Shown: positions 33,560 to 42,334, counted from the stretch's first letter. The stretch: 64,000 nt of DNA from Phenylobacterium conjunctum (GCF_042679085.1 NZ_JBHTLQ010000014.1:23858-87857), one strand, 5' to 3'. Numbers and translations are program-made. Notes: a model not told the origin generated them from the sequence alone.

Positions 33560-33895
33560 TCACTTCACGAAGTCGACGCGAACGATCTTGCCGTTCGCGA
33601 GGGTGTAGATCGGCGCCACTTCAAAGCTCTCGCCGCCCGGGGCGCGCGAGACCTTCTCGTGATCGATCACGTTGGAGCCGACCACGATGCGGTTCACGAC
33701 CGTGGCGGTGTTCTGCGGGAAGTCGGCGAACAGCTTGGCGTGCCGCTCACGGATCGAGGCGATGCCCTGATTGGTGATCTCGCCGCCATAACCGGCCAGC
33801 ACCGCGTCGTCCGCATAGAACGAGCAGAAGGCGTCCAGGTCCTGGGCGTTGTAGGCCTCAAGCTGACCCTGGACGATCTTGGCGTTGTCGCTCAC
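33560..33895 (-). CDS. NTF2/SnoaL-like protein inside the nuo operon
   Basis: This is a 111-residue protein of the NTF2-like (SnoaL/ketosteroid isomerase) fold. It has an N-terminal helix pattern VQGQLEAYNAQDLDAFCSFYADDAVL, GIASIRERHAKLFADFP, and a final strand with IYTLANGKIVRVDFVK. Its start overlaps the nuoD stop by 4 nt (ATGA) and it ends 7 nt before nuoE, so it is firmly embedded in the complex I operon. The family includes enzymes and binding proteins, so no substrate can be named. A role in complex I assembly or quinone handling is speculation from position only. Confidence 0.88.
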   Translation of the reverse strand: MSDNAKIVQGQLEAYNAQDLDAFCSFYADDAVLAGYGGEITNQGIASIRERHAKLFADFPQNTATVVNRIVVGSNVIDHEKVSRAPGGESFEVAPIYTLANGKIVRVDFVK

Positions 33896-35106
33896 CGGTC
33901 CACCTCACCAAACACGATATCGAGGGAGCCGAGGATGGCGGAGACGTCGGCCAGCATGTGGCCGCGGTTCATCCAGTCCATCGCCGACAGGTGGGCGAAG
34001 CCCGGCGCACGCAGCTTCACGCGATAGGGCTTGTTGGTCCCGTTGGAGACCAGGAACACCCCGAATTCGCCCTTCGGCGCCTCGACCGCGGCGTAGACCT
34101 CGCCTTCCGGCGTGGAAAAGCCCTCGGTGTAGAGCTTGAAGTGATGGATCAGGGCTTCCATCGACCGCTTCATGTCGCCACGCCGCGGCGGGGACAGCTT
34201 GTGGTCGTCGGACAGCACCGGGCCGGAGGTCTTCTTCAGGCGGTCGATAGCCTGGAGAATGATCTTCACCGACTCCCGCATTTCCTGCATCCGGCAGAGA
34301 TAGCGGTCGTAGCAGTCGCCGTTCACGCCGAGCGGAATGTCGAACTCGAAGTCGTCATAGCACTCGTAGGGCTGCGAACGGCGCAGGTCCCAGGCGATGC
34401 CCGAGCCGCGCACCATCACGCCGGAGAAGCCCCAGGCCAGCGCCTCTTCCTTGGTCACGACGCCGATGTCGACGTTGCGCTGCTTGAAGATGCGGTTGCC
34501 GGTGATCAGCTTGTCGATGTCGTTCAGCGGCTTGGCGAAGTTCTTCGCCCAGGCCTCGATGTCGTTGATCAGGGCCTCGGGCAGGTCCTGGTGGACGCCG
34601 CCGGGACGGAAGAAGTTGGCGTGCAGGCGCGCGCCAGACGCACGCTCATAGAACACCATCAGCTTTTCGCGCTCTTCAAAGCCCCACAGAGGCGGGGTCA
34701 GAGCGCCGACGTCCATGGCCTGGGTCGTGACGTTCAGCAGGTGGTTCAGCACCCGGCCGATCTCGCTGTAGATGACACGGATCAGGCTGCCGCGGATCGG
34801 CACCTCCACGCCCAACAGCTTCTCGATGGCCATGCAGAAGGCGTGTTCCTGGTTCATCGGCGCCACGTAGTCGAGGCGGTCGAGATAGGGCACGTTCTGC
34901 AAGTAGGTGCGGTACTCCATCAGCTTTTCGGTGCCGCGGTGCAGCAGGCCGATGTGCGGGTCGACCCGCTCCACGACCTCGCCGTCCAGCTCCAGCACCA
35001 GGCGCAGCACGCCGTGCGCCGCCGGGTGCTGCGGACCAAAGTTGATGTTGAACTTGCGGACCGGGGTCTCGGGCAGGACCGGGGCTTGAGAGGCGTCGTC
35101 AGCCAT
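33892..35106 (-). CDS. nuoD: NADH-quinone oxidoreductase subunit D
   Basis: This is the 49-kDa subunit that lines the quinone-binding pocket with subunit B. The 404-residue protein opens with VRKFNINFGPQHPAAHG, whose histidine lies at the quinone site, and keeps HIGLLHRGTEKLME and YLDRLDYVAPMNQEHAF. It ends with the conserved DIVFGEVDR. The start overlaps the nuoC stop by one base (TAATG). Confidence 0.97.
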   Translation of the reverse strand: MADDASQAPVLPETPVRKFNINFGPQHPAAHGVLRLVLELDGEVVERVDPHIGLLHRGTEKLMEYRTYLQNVPYLDRLDYVAPMNQEHAFCMAIEKLLGVEVPIRGSLIRVIYSEIGRVLNHLLNVTTQAMDVGALTPPLWGFEEREKLMVFYERASGARLHANFFRPGGVHQDLPEALINDIEAWAKNFAKPLNDIDKLITGNRIFKQRNVDIGVVTKEEALAWGFSGVMVRGSGIAWDLRRSQPYECYDDFEFDIPLGVNGDCYDRYLCRMQEMRESVKIILQAIDRLKKTSGPVLSDDHKLSPPRRGDMKRSMEALIHHFKLYTEGFSTPEGEVYAAVEAPKGEFGVFLVSNGTNKPYRVKLRAPGFAHLSAMDWMNRGHMLADVSAILGSLDIVFGEVDR

Positions 35107-35729
35107 TACTTCGGCCCTCCGGCTTGATCGGCCTTCTCGTCGCCGGGCAGCACGTAGTCGGCGCCTTCCCAGGGCGACAGGAAGTCCCAGTTACGGAACT
35201 CCACGGACTTCACCGGCTCATAGACCACGCGCTTGAGCTCGTCGTCGTAGCGTAGCTCGACATAGCCCGACATCGGGAAGTCCTTGCGCAGCGGGTGCCC
35301 GTGGAAGCCGTAGTCGGTCAGGATGCGGCGCAGATCCGGGTGCCCTTCGAAGAACACGCCGTACATGTCGAAGGTCTCGCGCTCGTACCAGTTGGCCACC
35401 GGGAACACGTCAACGGCGCTCGGCACCGGGGTGTCCTCGTCGGTCTGGACCTTGAAGCGGACCCGCATGTTCTTGGTCATCGACAGCAGGTGATAGACCA
35501 CGTCGAAGCGCAACGGGCGCTCCGGATAGTCCACGCCCGACAGGTCGATCAGCTCCTGGAAGCCGAACTTGTCGCGCAACAGGGTCAGGGCCTGCAGCGC
35601 CCGGTTCGCCGGGCCTGTCAGGGTCAGTTCGCCGAACGCGACCGAAGCGCCGGCGATGGCGCCGGCGCTGTCCGCCACGGCCTGCTGGCCGAGCGCGGCC
35701 AGGGCGTCATTGGAATGCGGCCAGCTCAT
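35106..35729 (-). CDS. nuoC: NADH-quinone oxidoreductase subunit C
   Basis: This is the 30-kDa subunit of the hydrophilic arm. The true start is ATG 35729 (MSWPHSNDALAALGQQ), giving 207 residues; the longer open frame upstream lies within nuoB. The conserved ANWYERETFDMYGVFFEGHP and DLRRILTDYGFHGHPLRKDF blocks are present. The start overlaps the nuoB stop as ATGA. Confidence 0.97.
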   Translation of the reverse strand: MSWPHSNDALAALGQQAVADSAGAIAGASVAFGELTLTGPANRALQALTLLRDKFGFQELIDLSGVDYPERPLRFDVVYHLLSMTKNMRVRFKVQTDEDTPVPSAVDVFPVANWYERETFDMYGVFFEGHPDLRRILTDYGFHGHPLRKDFPMSGYVELRYDDELKRVVYEPVKSVEFRNWDFLSPWEGADYVLPGDEKADQAGGPK

Positions 35730-36286
35730 CGCTCGATCGTCCCCGTGCGACGGATCTTCTTCTGCAGCTGCAGCACGCCGTAGACCAGGGCCTCGGCGGT
35801 GGGCGGGCAGCCGGGCACATAGATGTCGACCGGAACGATCCGGTCGCAGCCGCGCACGACAGAATAGGAGAAGTAGTAGTAGCCGCCGCCGTTGGCGCAG
35901 GAACCCATGGAGATGACGTAGCGGGGCTCCGGCATCTGGTCGTAGACCTTGCGCAGGGCCGGAGCCATCTTGTTGCACAGGGTGCCGGCGACGATCATCA
36001 CGTCCGACTGGCGCGGGCTGGCGCGCGGCGCGAAGCCGTAACGCTCCAGGTCGTAGCGCGGCATCGAGGCCTGCATCATCTCGACGGCGCAGCACGCCAG
36101 GCCGAAGGTCATCCACATCAGCGAGCCGGTGCGGGCCCAGGTGATCAGGTCGTCCGCGGCGGCGGTGATGAAGCCCTTGTCGGCGAGCTGTTGCGAGACG
36201 CCGTCAAAGAACGGGTCGTGCAGCTTGGGGTCATACCCCTCGACGGTCGAGCGACCGGCGGAGCCGGCGGGAACGATCACTCCCAT
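35726..36286 (-). CDS. nuoB: NADH-quinone oxidoreductase subunit B
   Basis: NuoB carries cluster N2, the last iron-sulphur cluster before quinone. The start is ATG 36286 (MGVIVPAGSAGRSTVEG), giving 186 residues. The ligands are visible as the vicinal cysteines in GLACCAVEMM, plus GSCANGGGYY and VPGCPPTAEAL. It overlaps the end of nuoA by 10 nt. An ATG seven codons upstream lies further inside nuoA and is less likely. Confidence 0.96.
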   Translation of the reverse strand: MGVIVPAGSAGRSTVEGYDPKLHDPFFDGVSQQLADKGFITAAADDLITWARTGSLMWMTFGLACCAVEMMQASMPRYDLERYGFAPRASPRQSDVMIVAGTLCNKMAPALRKVYDQMPEPRYVISMGSCANGGGYYYFSYSVVRGCDRIVPVDIYVPGCPPTAEALVYGVLQLQKKIRRTGTIER

Positions 36287-36654
36287 TCGAGCGCGCCCTT
36301 CTTCCATTCATAGATGAAGCCGACGGTCAGGACGCCCAGGAAGGTCATCATCGACCAGAACGAAAACTGCGCCACTTCCGGCGGCAGCTTCATGAGCGAG
36401 ACCGCCCACGGGAACAGGAAGGCGACTTCCAGGTCGAAGATGATGAACAGGATCGAGACCAGATAGAACCGGACGTCGAACTTCATCCGCGCATCGTCGA
36501 AGGCGTTGAACCCGCATTCGTAGCTGGAGAGCTTTTCCGGGTCCGGCGCGTTGGGCGCCAAGAGGGTCGAGGCCAGGAGGAAAACCAGGCCGAGGACGCT
36601 CGAGATCCCCAGGAAGATCACGATCGGGAGGTACTGCAGGAGAAAGGCGTTCAT
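36277..36654 (-). CDS. nuoA: NADH-quinone oxidoreductase subunit A
   Basis: This is the first gene of the complex I operon. The 125-residue protein has three helices, and the conserved loop SSYECGFNAFDDARMKFDVRF is visible (the cysteine-containing loop changes between active and deactive enzyme in mitochondria). GAGGA lies just before ATG 36654, and a promoter can be placed about 20 nt upstream. Confidence 0.96.
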   Translation of the reverse strand: MNAFLLQYLPIVIFLGISSVLGLVFLLASTLLAPNAPDPEKLSSYECGFNAFDDARMKFDVRFYLVSILFIIFDLEVAFLFPWAVSLMKLPPEVAQFSFWSMMTFLGVLTVGFIYEWKKGALEWE

Positions 36655-36678
36655 GGAATCCTCGAAGGAGTCGCGGCC

Positions 36679-36707
36679 CTTCTAGACCACCATGACCGCA
36701 GGTTCAA
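36679..36707 (-). promoter_or_regulatory. Candidate nuo operon promoter
   Basis: Leftward: TTGAAC (36702-36707), exactly 17 nt, then TAGAAG (36679-36684, within GTCTAGAAG, near GCTANAWC). It would give a leader of about 20 nt before nuoA. Confidence 0.45.
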
Positions 36708-36829
36708 ACAGGCGTGTCACAGGGTCGCGCCGGAAATTTCATCCAGGCCTGAAACGCACCCCGTCTTGGGGTCATGGGCCAGCTATCCCCAGGAAAAGGA
36801 CGTCTTCTGAAAAAGTCGCAACTCGGGCG

Positions 36830-36858
36830 TTGACACGATTCCGAGCCCGCCCTATCAG
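36830..36858 (+). promoter_or_regulatory. tRNA-Asp promoter
   Basis: A perfect -35 TTGACA (36830-36835) is followed after 17 nt by TATCAG (36853-36858). Transcription would begin near 36865, leaving a 24-nt 5' leader before the mature tRNA. Confidence 0.7.
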
Positions 36859-36888
36859 ACGCCCCTCGCGGCGACGCGACGCAGAGAT

Positions 36889-36965
<77 letters not shown>

Positions 36966-36985
36966 CTCTCTGAAATGGCACAGGA

Positions 36986-37011
36986 AAAAGCGCCCCTTCC
37001 GGGGCGCTTTT
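36986..37011 (+). terminator. Bidirectional terminator between tRNA-Asp and the P450 gene
   Basis: AAAAGCGCCCC (36986-36996), loop TTCC, GGGGCGCTTTT (37001-37011). The A-run and T-run on either side let it end both the rightward tRNA-Asp transcript and the leftward P450 transcript. Confidence 0.85.
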
Positions 37012-37028
37012 CTTTTGCGCGCGGCCAA

Positions 37029-38288
37029 TCAGCCGACGATGCGGACCGGCAGGGTCTCGTAGCCCTTCACGAAGGACGAGCGCACGCGGGTCGGTTCACC
37101 CAGCACCTCGATCTTCGACCAGCGCTTCAGGATCTCCTCCCACACGATCTTCAGCTGCAGTTCGGCCAGGCGGTTGCCCACGCAGCGGTGGATGCCGAAG
37201 CCGAAGGACATGTGCTGGCGGGGTCGCTCGCGGTCGATGATGAAGCGGTCGGGCTGGTCGATCACGCTCTCGTCGCGATTGCCCGAGACGTACCACATGA
37301 CCACCTTGTCGCCCTTCTTGATGGTCTGGCCGCCGAATTCGATGTCTTCGACGGCTGTGCGGCGCATGTGCGCCAGCGGGGTCTGCCAGCGGATGATCTC
37401 CGGCACCATGGACTCGACCAAGTCCGGGTTGGCCCGCAGCTTGTCGTACTCGGCCGGGTTCTGGTTCAGGGCCAAGAGGCCGCCGGTGAGCGAGTTGCGG
37501 GTGGTGTCGTTGCCGCCAACGATCAGCAGGATGATGTTCCCCAGGAACTCGTCCGGGGTCATGTTCCGCGTGGCCTCGCCATGGGCCAGCATGGAGATCA
37601 GGTCGCTGCGCGGCGGCTCATTGACCCGCTCGTTCCACAGCTTGGTGAACCAGGCCAGGCAGTCCATCAGCTCGGCCTGACGTTGCTCCTCGGTCTCCAC
37701 AATGGCGCCGGGCATCGGCATGGTGGTGGCCACGTCCGACCAGCGGGTCAGGCGGCGGCGCTCCTCGAAGGGGAAGTCGAACAGGGTCGCCAGCATCTGG
37801 GTGGTCAGCTCGATGGACACCCGGTCCACCCAGTTGAATTCCTCGCCGATCGGCAGGCTGTCCAGGATGCGCCCGGCCCGCTCGCGGATGATCGGCTCCA
37901 TCACCTTCAGGTTATGCGGCGAGACGATGGGGCTGACGGTCTTGCGCTGCACGTCGTGCTTGGGCGGATCCATGGCGATGAAGCTGGGCCGGCGCAGGTC
38001 GGGCCGGGCGTCGCGGATGGTGATGCCGCCGAGGGCCGCCTCGGACGAGAAGACCTGGTGGTTGGTGTCCACCGCCATGATGTCGTTGTAGCGGGTGATC
38101 GACCAATAGGGTCCGAACTCACTGTCCCGGCACCAGTGGACCGGGGCCTCCTTCCTCAGCCGCTCGAAATAGGGCCAGTGAGAATCGGTCCGGAACAGCT
38201 CCGGATCCCCGGGGTTCAGATCCTCGATGGGCAGGCTCCAGGCGCGGGCGCGCGCCTCGTCGGCGAGCTTCATGGCTCCGTCCGCCAT
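37029..38288 (-). CDS. Cytochrome P450, CYP153 family (alkane/fatty-acid terminal hydroxylase type)
   Basis: This is a soluble class I P450 of 419 residues. The start is ATG 38288, preceded by GGAGGAAGC; the frame is open further upstream without support. The heme-cysteine loop is FGFGIHRCVGNRLAELQ, the I-helix oxygen site is GGNDTTRNS, and the ExxR motif is in PEIIRWQTP. Stretches such as EFGPYWSITRYNDIMAVDTN and AMDPPKHDVQRKTVSPIV match my recollection of CYP153A enzymes, which hydroxylate the end carbon of n-alkanes and related chains. Such enzymes need a ferredoxin and reductase, and neither gene is nearby. It lies 83 nt after the aldo/keto reductase gene. Confidence 0.92.
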   Translation of the reverse strand: MADGAMKLADEARARAWSLPIEDLNPGDPELFRTDSHWPYFERLRKEAPVHWCRDSEFGPYWSITRYNDIMAVDTNHQVFSSEAALGGITIRDARPDLRRPSFIAMDPPKHDVQRKTVSPIVSPHNLKVMEPIIRERAGRILDSLPIGEEFNWVDRVSIELTTQMLATLFDFPFEERRRLTRWSDVATTMPMPGAIVETEEQRQAELMDCLAWFTKLWNERVNEPPRSDLISMLAHGEATRNMTPDEFLGNIILLIVGGNDTTRNSLTGGLLALNQNPAEYDKLRANPDLVESMVPEIIRWQTPLAHMRRTAVEDIEFGGQTIKKGDKVVMWYVSGNRDESVIDQPDRFIIDRERPRQHMSFGFGIHRCVGNRLAELQLKIVWEEILKRWSKIEVLGEPTRVRSSFVKGYETLPVRIVG

Positions 38289-38371
38289 TGCTTCCTCCCT
38301 TGTCCGGGCATGCCGCCCTGTCATTGAGAGGATGAAACGCCGGTTCCCGGGCCGGGGCAATGCCTCCGAAC

Positions 38372-39292
38372 TTAGTTTGGATTGGCCGCCTGGGCCCGGG
38401 CGATGGCGTCGGCCAGGTCTCCGGGCAGGTCGCGCCCCGAGGCGGCGAGGTTCTGCGTCAGGTGCCCCATCCGCGTCGTACCCGTCACCGCGCAGGCGAC
38501 GTCCGGGTTCGACAGCACCCAGGCCAGCGCCGCCTGGGCGCCGCTGATGTCGGTTCGGCCGTGCAGGAAACCGAAGCGCGCGCCGTCGAGCACCTCCCGG
38601 CGATGATTCTTCAGGGCTCGCAGGGCGTACCAGACATCCCGAGGGCGGCGCAGTTTCAGCACCTGGCCGCCGGTGTGGCCCATGGCCAGCGGCATGCCGG
38701 CCAGGACCCCCTTCCCCGCCGCCGCCGCGCGAGCGATGAGCGGGCCGCGTTCAGGGCGCAGCACATTGTAGTCGACCATCACCACGTCGATCTCGGCCAG
38801 GCGGATGGCGTGGTCGATGACCGCGGGATCGAAGCTGTTCACCCCCACGGCGCGGGCCAGCCCCTGGGCCTTCAGGTCCGCCAGGGTGTCCAGCATTTCG
38901 GCGTCGAGTTCGGCGGCCGCTGGTCCGTGCAGCTGCAGCAGCCCCACCTGGGACACGTCCAACCGCTCCAGGCTGCGCGACAGGCTCGCACGGATGGCGG
39001 CGGGGCGCATGTCGCGCCGAATGCGGCCGGCCTCGAAGCGCGTGCCGGCCTTGGTGGCGATCACCAGGCGGGAGGCGTCAACGCCCTTCAGCGCCCGCCC
39101 CAGGCGCGGCTCGGCGTTTCCCCCCGAATAGGCCGCGCCGGTGTCGAAGAAGGTCACGCCCCCCTCCACCGCCGCCTCGACCAGGGCGATAGCCTCGCGC
39201 TCCGGGAAGGCCTTCTGGCCCCACCAGCTGGCGCAGCCGAAGCCGATCTCGGAGACGGTCAGGCCGGTACGGCCGAGGGCACGATAGCGCAT
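38372..39292 (-). CDS. Aldo/keto reductase
   Basis: This is an NADPH-dependent oxidoreductase of 306 residues with a TIM-barrel fold. The N-terminus MRYRALGRTGLTVSEIGFGC is typical of the family. The catalytic region includes FFDTGAAYSGGNAEPRLGRAL (Asp and Tyr), LVIATKAGT (Lys), and the histidine in GLLQLHGP. It starts 25 nt after the 3' end of tRNA-Val on the same strand, so it may be read from the tRNA promoter. It could reduce an aldehyde made downstream of the P450, but that link is inference from proximity. Confidence 0.9.
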   Translation of the reverse strand: MRYRALGRTGLTVSEIGFGCASWWGQKAFPEREAIALVEAAVEGGVTFFDTGAAYSGGNAEPRLGRALKGVDASRLVIATKAGTRFEAGRIRRDMRPAAIRASLSRSLERLDVSQVGLLQLHGPAAAELDAEMLDTLADLKAQGLARAVGVNSFDPAVIDHAIRLAEIDVVMVDYNVLRPERGPLIARAAAAGKGVLAGMPLAMGHTGGQVLKLRRPRDVWYALRALKNHRREVLDGARFGFLHGRTDISGAQAALAWVLSNPDVACAVTGTTRMGHLTQNLAASGRDLPGDLADAIARAQAANPN

Positions 39293-39317
39293 GGCCTGGG
39301 GTCGCCAGAGAGGGGGA

Positions 39318-39394
39318 TGGTGGGCGGCGAGGGGTTCGAACCCCCGACCCCCTGGGTGTAAACCAGGTGCTCTGACCAGCTGAGCTAGCCGCCC
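39318..39394 (-). tRNA. tRNA-Val (anticodon TAC)
   Basis: On the minus strand the 77-nt gene reads GGGCGGCTAGCTCAGCTGG at the 5' end. The acceptor GGGCGGC pairs with GCCGCCC, the anticodon loop is GTTTACAC, the T-arm has GGTTCGAACC, and ACCA is encoded at 39318-39321. TAC reads valine codons. Confidence 0.95.
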
Positions 39395-39434
39395 GCAATC
39401 CGAAGGGCGCCCTACATAGCCGGGGCGCCCGGCA

Positions 39435-39471
39435 ACGAAAAGGGCGGCCGCCAGCCCGGCGACCGCCCTTT
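39435..39471 (-). terminator. hup terminator
   Basis: AAAGGGCGG (39439-39447) pairs with CCGCCCTTT (39463-39471), and inner CGCC pairs with GGCG. Leftward the stem is followed by TTTTCGTTG. It closes the single-gene hup unit. Confidence 0.75.
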
Positions 39472-39501
39472 CCTCATGTATCGACTTTGCGTCGAGCGAC
39501 C

Positions 39502-39774
39502 TTAGTTCAGGGCGCTCTTCAGGCCTTCACCCACGCGGAAGCGCGCGGTGTTGGACGCAGGACGGCTGACAGTTTCGCCGGTGCGCGGATTACGAGCGGT
39601 GCCCGCGGCGCGCTTCACCGGAACGAAGCTGCCGAAGCCGACGAGACGGACTTCGTCCCCCGCCTTCAGCGACGCCGTGACGGAATCGATGAACGCCTCG
39701 AGAGCGTCTTTCGCCTGCGCCTTGTTGAGGCCCGCCTTGTCGGCGATCGCCGTGACGAGTTCGGCCTTGGTCAT
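39502..39774 (-). CDS. hup: DNA-binding protein HU
   Basis: This is a histone-like nucleoid protein that bends DNA as a dimer. The 90-residue protein starts MTKAELVTAIADKAGLNKAQ and contains LVGFGSFVPVKRAAGTARNP with the DNA-binding arm, and the RNPRTGE proline-containing tip. Its own promoter (39850-39877) and terminator (39435-39471) make it a stand-alone unit after lon. Confidence 0.96.
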   Translation of the reverse strand: MTKAELVTAIADKAGLNKAQAKDALEAFIDSVTASLKAGDEVRLVGFGSFVPVKRAAGTARNPRTGETVSRPASNTARFRVGEGLKSALN

Positions 39775-39849
39775 TTGTTGTCTCTCCCAGCCCGTTATGT
39801 CTCCGCGAACCGCTCGCGGTTTTTCGCGAGGCTGCTTCGCGTGGCGGCG

Positions 39850-39877
39850 ATTATGGCGACCTAGCGTCAGGCGTCAA
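39850..39877 (-). promoter_or_regulatory. hup promoter
   Basis: Leftward: TTGACG (39872-39877), 16 nt, CATAAT (39850-39855). This is among the best housekeeping-type promoters in the window. The start point near 39843 leaves a leader of about 70 nt that contains a CCGCGAGCGG palindrome. Confidence 0.65.
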
Positions 39878-39882
39878 ACGAA

Positions 39883-39909
39883 GGCGGCGCAGGAATCCCC
39901 TGCGCCGCC
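39883..39909 (-). terminator. lon terminator
   Basis: GGCGGCGCAGG (39883-39893) pairs with CCTGCGCCGCC (39899-39909), a perfect 11-bp stem. Leftward the stem is followed by TTCGTTTG. It lies between lon and the hup promoter. Confidence 0.65.
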
Positions 39910-39934
39910 AAGAAAAATGCCGAATTCGCGCCCT

Positions 39935-42334
39935 TTAGTGGGTAATCACACTCTCAACGTCGCCCTCATCCCCGGCGACGGCCACCGCAGGGGTCTCCGG
40001 CGGGGTCCATTCGATCGGCGTGAGCGGTTGGGTGAGCGCGCGAGTCAGCACCTCATCCATGGTCGAAACCGCGATGATCTCCAGCCCGGTCTTCACGCTG
40101 TCCGGGATGTCCTCCAGGTCCTTGACGTTCTCCTGCGGGATCAGGACGGTCTTCACCCCCGAGCGCAGCGCCGCCAGCAGCTTCTCCTTCAGGCCGCCGA
40201 TGGCGGTCACGCGGCCCCGCAGGGTGACCTCGCCGGTCATGGCGATGTCCTTGCGGATCGGGATGCCGGTCAGCACGGAGACGATGGCCGTGGCCATGGC
40301 CGCGCCGGCGGACGGGCCGTCCTTGGGCGTGGCGCCGTCCGGCACGTGGATATGGACATCGGTCTTGTCGAACAGCGGCGGCTCGATGCCGAAGCGTGTC
40401 GCCCGGCTGCGCACGAAGCTGTTCGCCGCCGAGATGGATTCTTTCATCACGTCCTTCAGGTTGCCCGTGATGGACATGCGGCCCTTGCCCGGCATCTTGA
40501 CCGCCTCGATGGTCAGGATGTCGCCGCCGAACTCGGTGTAGGCCAGGCCGGTGATGATCCCGACCTGGTCTTCCGCGTCAGTCTCGCCGTAGCGGTACTT
40601 CTTGACGCCCGAGTACTTGGCCAGACGGGCCTCATCGACAGTGATCGACTTGACCTTCTCGCGGCCGAGATCGCGGACCGTCTTGCGCGCCAGGTTGCCC
40701 AGTTCCCGCTCCAGCGACCGCACGCCGGCTTCGCGGGTGTAGTAGCGGATCAGGTCGCGGATGGTGCTCTCCGGCACCACGAACTCCTCGGCGTTCAGGC
40801 CGTGGTCCTTGGTCAGCTTGGGCAGCACGTGCCGCTTGGCGATCTCGACCTTTTCATCCTCGGTGTAGCCGGGGATGCGGATGATCTCCATGCGGTCCAG
40901 CAGGGGCTGGGGCATGTTCAGGCTGTTGGCCGTGGTGACGAACATCACCGGCGACAGGTCGTAGTCGACCTCAAGATAGTGGTCGCCGAACGTCGAGTTC
41001 TGCGCCGGATCCAGCACTTCCAGCAGGGCCGAGGACGGGTCGCCGCGATAGTCGCTGCCCATCTTGTCGATCTCGTCCAGCAGGAAGAAGGCGTTGGTCG
41101 ACTTTGCCTTCTTCATCGACTGGATGATCTTGCCCGGCATGGAGCCGATATAGGTCCGGCGGTGGCCACGGATCTCAGCCTCGTCGCGCACGCCGCCCAG
41201 CGAGACGCGCACGAACTCGCGGCCCGTGGCTTCAGCGATGGACTTGCCCAGCGAGGTCTTGCCGACGCCCGGAGGGCCGACGAGGCACAGGATCGGTCCT
41301 TTCAGCGAACCGGTCCGGGCCTGGACGGCCAGGTATTCCAGGATCCGCTCCTTGACCTTCTCCAGGCCGTAGTGGTCGGCGTCGAGCACCTTCTCGGCCT
41401 TGTCCAGGTCGATGGCCTTGGTCTTGGCCTTGCCCCACGGGATCGACAGCAGCCAGTCGAGATAGTTCCGCACGACGGTGGATTCCGCCGACATCGGGCT
41501 CATGTTCCGCAGCTTCTTCAGCTCGGACTCGGCCTTGGTGCGGGCTTCCTTGGACAGCTTGGTCTTCTTGATCCGCTTCTCGAGCTCGAGCAGTTCGTCG
41601 CGCTGATCGTCCTGCTCGCCAAGCTCGCGCTGGATCGCCTTCATCTGCTCGTTCAGATAGTACTCGCGCTGCGTCTTCTCCATCTGACGCTTCACGCGGT
41701 TCCGGATCTTCTTCTCGGTCTGCATCACCGAGATCTCGCCCTCCATCAGGGCGTAGACCTTCTCCAGGCGCTTCACGACGTTGAAGATTTCCAGCAGCGC
41801 CTGCTTGTCGCCGATCTTCACCGACAGGTGGCTGGCGATGCGGTCGGCCAGCTCGCCAGGGCTTTCGACCTGGGGCATGGAGGCCAGGGCCTCCGGCGGC
41901 ACCTTCTTGTTCAACTTCACATAGTTTTCGAACTGCTCGACCACGGCCCGCGACAGGGCTTCGGCCTCGGCCGAGCCGGCGCCGTCCTCGGTCACGAAGG
42001 CCATCTCGGCCTCGTAGAACTCTTCCTGGTCGGTGAAGCGCGCGATACCGGCGCGCGCCTTGCCTTCGACCAGCACCTTCACGGTGCCGTCGGGCAGCTT
42101 CAGCAGTTGCAGGACTGTGGCCACGACGCCGACCTCATAGATGGCGTCCGGCGCCGGGTCGTCGTCGTCCTTGTCCTTCTGGGTGGCCAGCAGGATCTGC
42201 TTGCCGGGGGTCTTCATCGCCTCTTCGAGCGCGCGCACCGACTTCTCGCGGCCCACGAACAGCGGCACCGGCTGGTGCGGGAACACCACGATGTCCCGCA
42301 GGGGCAGGATCGGCAGGATCAAAGCTTCGGTCAT
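39935..42334 (-). CDS. lon: ATP-dependent protease Lon
   Basis: Lon degrades misfolded proteins and, in Caulobacter, the regulators CcrM, SciP and DnaA. The 799-residue protein starts at ATG 42334 (MTEALILPILPLRDIVVFPH) and follows the standard order. The N-terminal substrate domain and coiled coil (to about 310) come first, then AAA+ with Walker A GPPGVGKTS and Walker B FFLLDEIDK, and the protease domain with catalytic Ser in DGPSAGAAM and Lys in GGLKEKLLAA. The 41 further in-frame codons upstream lie in the leader and look non-coding. Confidence 0.97.
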   Translation of the reverse strand: MTEALILPILPLRDIVVFPHQPVPLFVGREKSVRALEEAMKTPGKQILLATQKDKDDDDPAPDAIYEVGVVATVLQLLKLPDGTVKVLVEGKARAGIARFTDQEEFYEAEMAFVTEDGAGSAEAEALSRAVVEQFENYVKLNKKVPPEALASMPQVESPGELADRIASHLSVKIGDKQALLEIFNVVKRLEKVYALMEGEISVMQTEKKIRNRVKRQMEKTQREYYLNEQMKAIQRELGEQDDQRDELLELEKRIKKTKLSKEARTKAESELKKLRNMSPMSAESTVVRNYLDWLLSIPWGKAKTKAIDLDKAEKVLDADHYGLEKVKERILEYLAVQARTGSLKGPILCLVGPPGVGKTSLGKSIAEATGREFVRVSLGGVRDEAEIRGHRRTYIGSMPGKIIQSMKKAKSTNAFFLLDEIDKMGSDYRGDPSSALLEVLDPAQNSTFGDHYLEVDYDLSPVMFVTTANSLNMPQPLLDRMEIIRIPGYTEDEKVEIAKRHVLPKLTKDHGLNAEEFVVPESTIRDLIRYYTREAGVRSLERELGNLARKTVRDLGREKVKSITVDEARLAKYSGVKKYRYGETDAEDQVGIITGLAYTEFGGDILTIEAVKMPGKGRMSITGNLKDVMKESISAANSFVRSRATRFGIEPPLFDKTDVHIHVPDGATPKDGPSAGAAMATAIVSVLTGIPIRKDIAMTGEVTLRGRVTAIGGLKEKLLAALRSGVKTVLIPQENVKDLEDIPDSVKTGLEIIAVSTMDEVLTRALTQPLTPIEWTPPETPAVAVAGDEGDVESVITH

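Noticed and set aside
39078..39398. A 106-codon frame running from tRNA-Val into the aldo/keto reductase gene
   Set aside because: The start is translated tRNA sequence and the rest is a wrong frame of the reductase gene.
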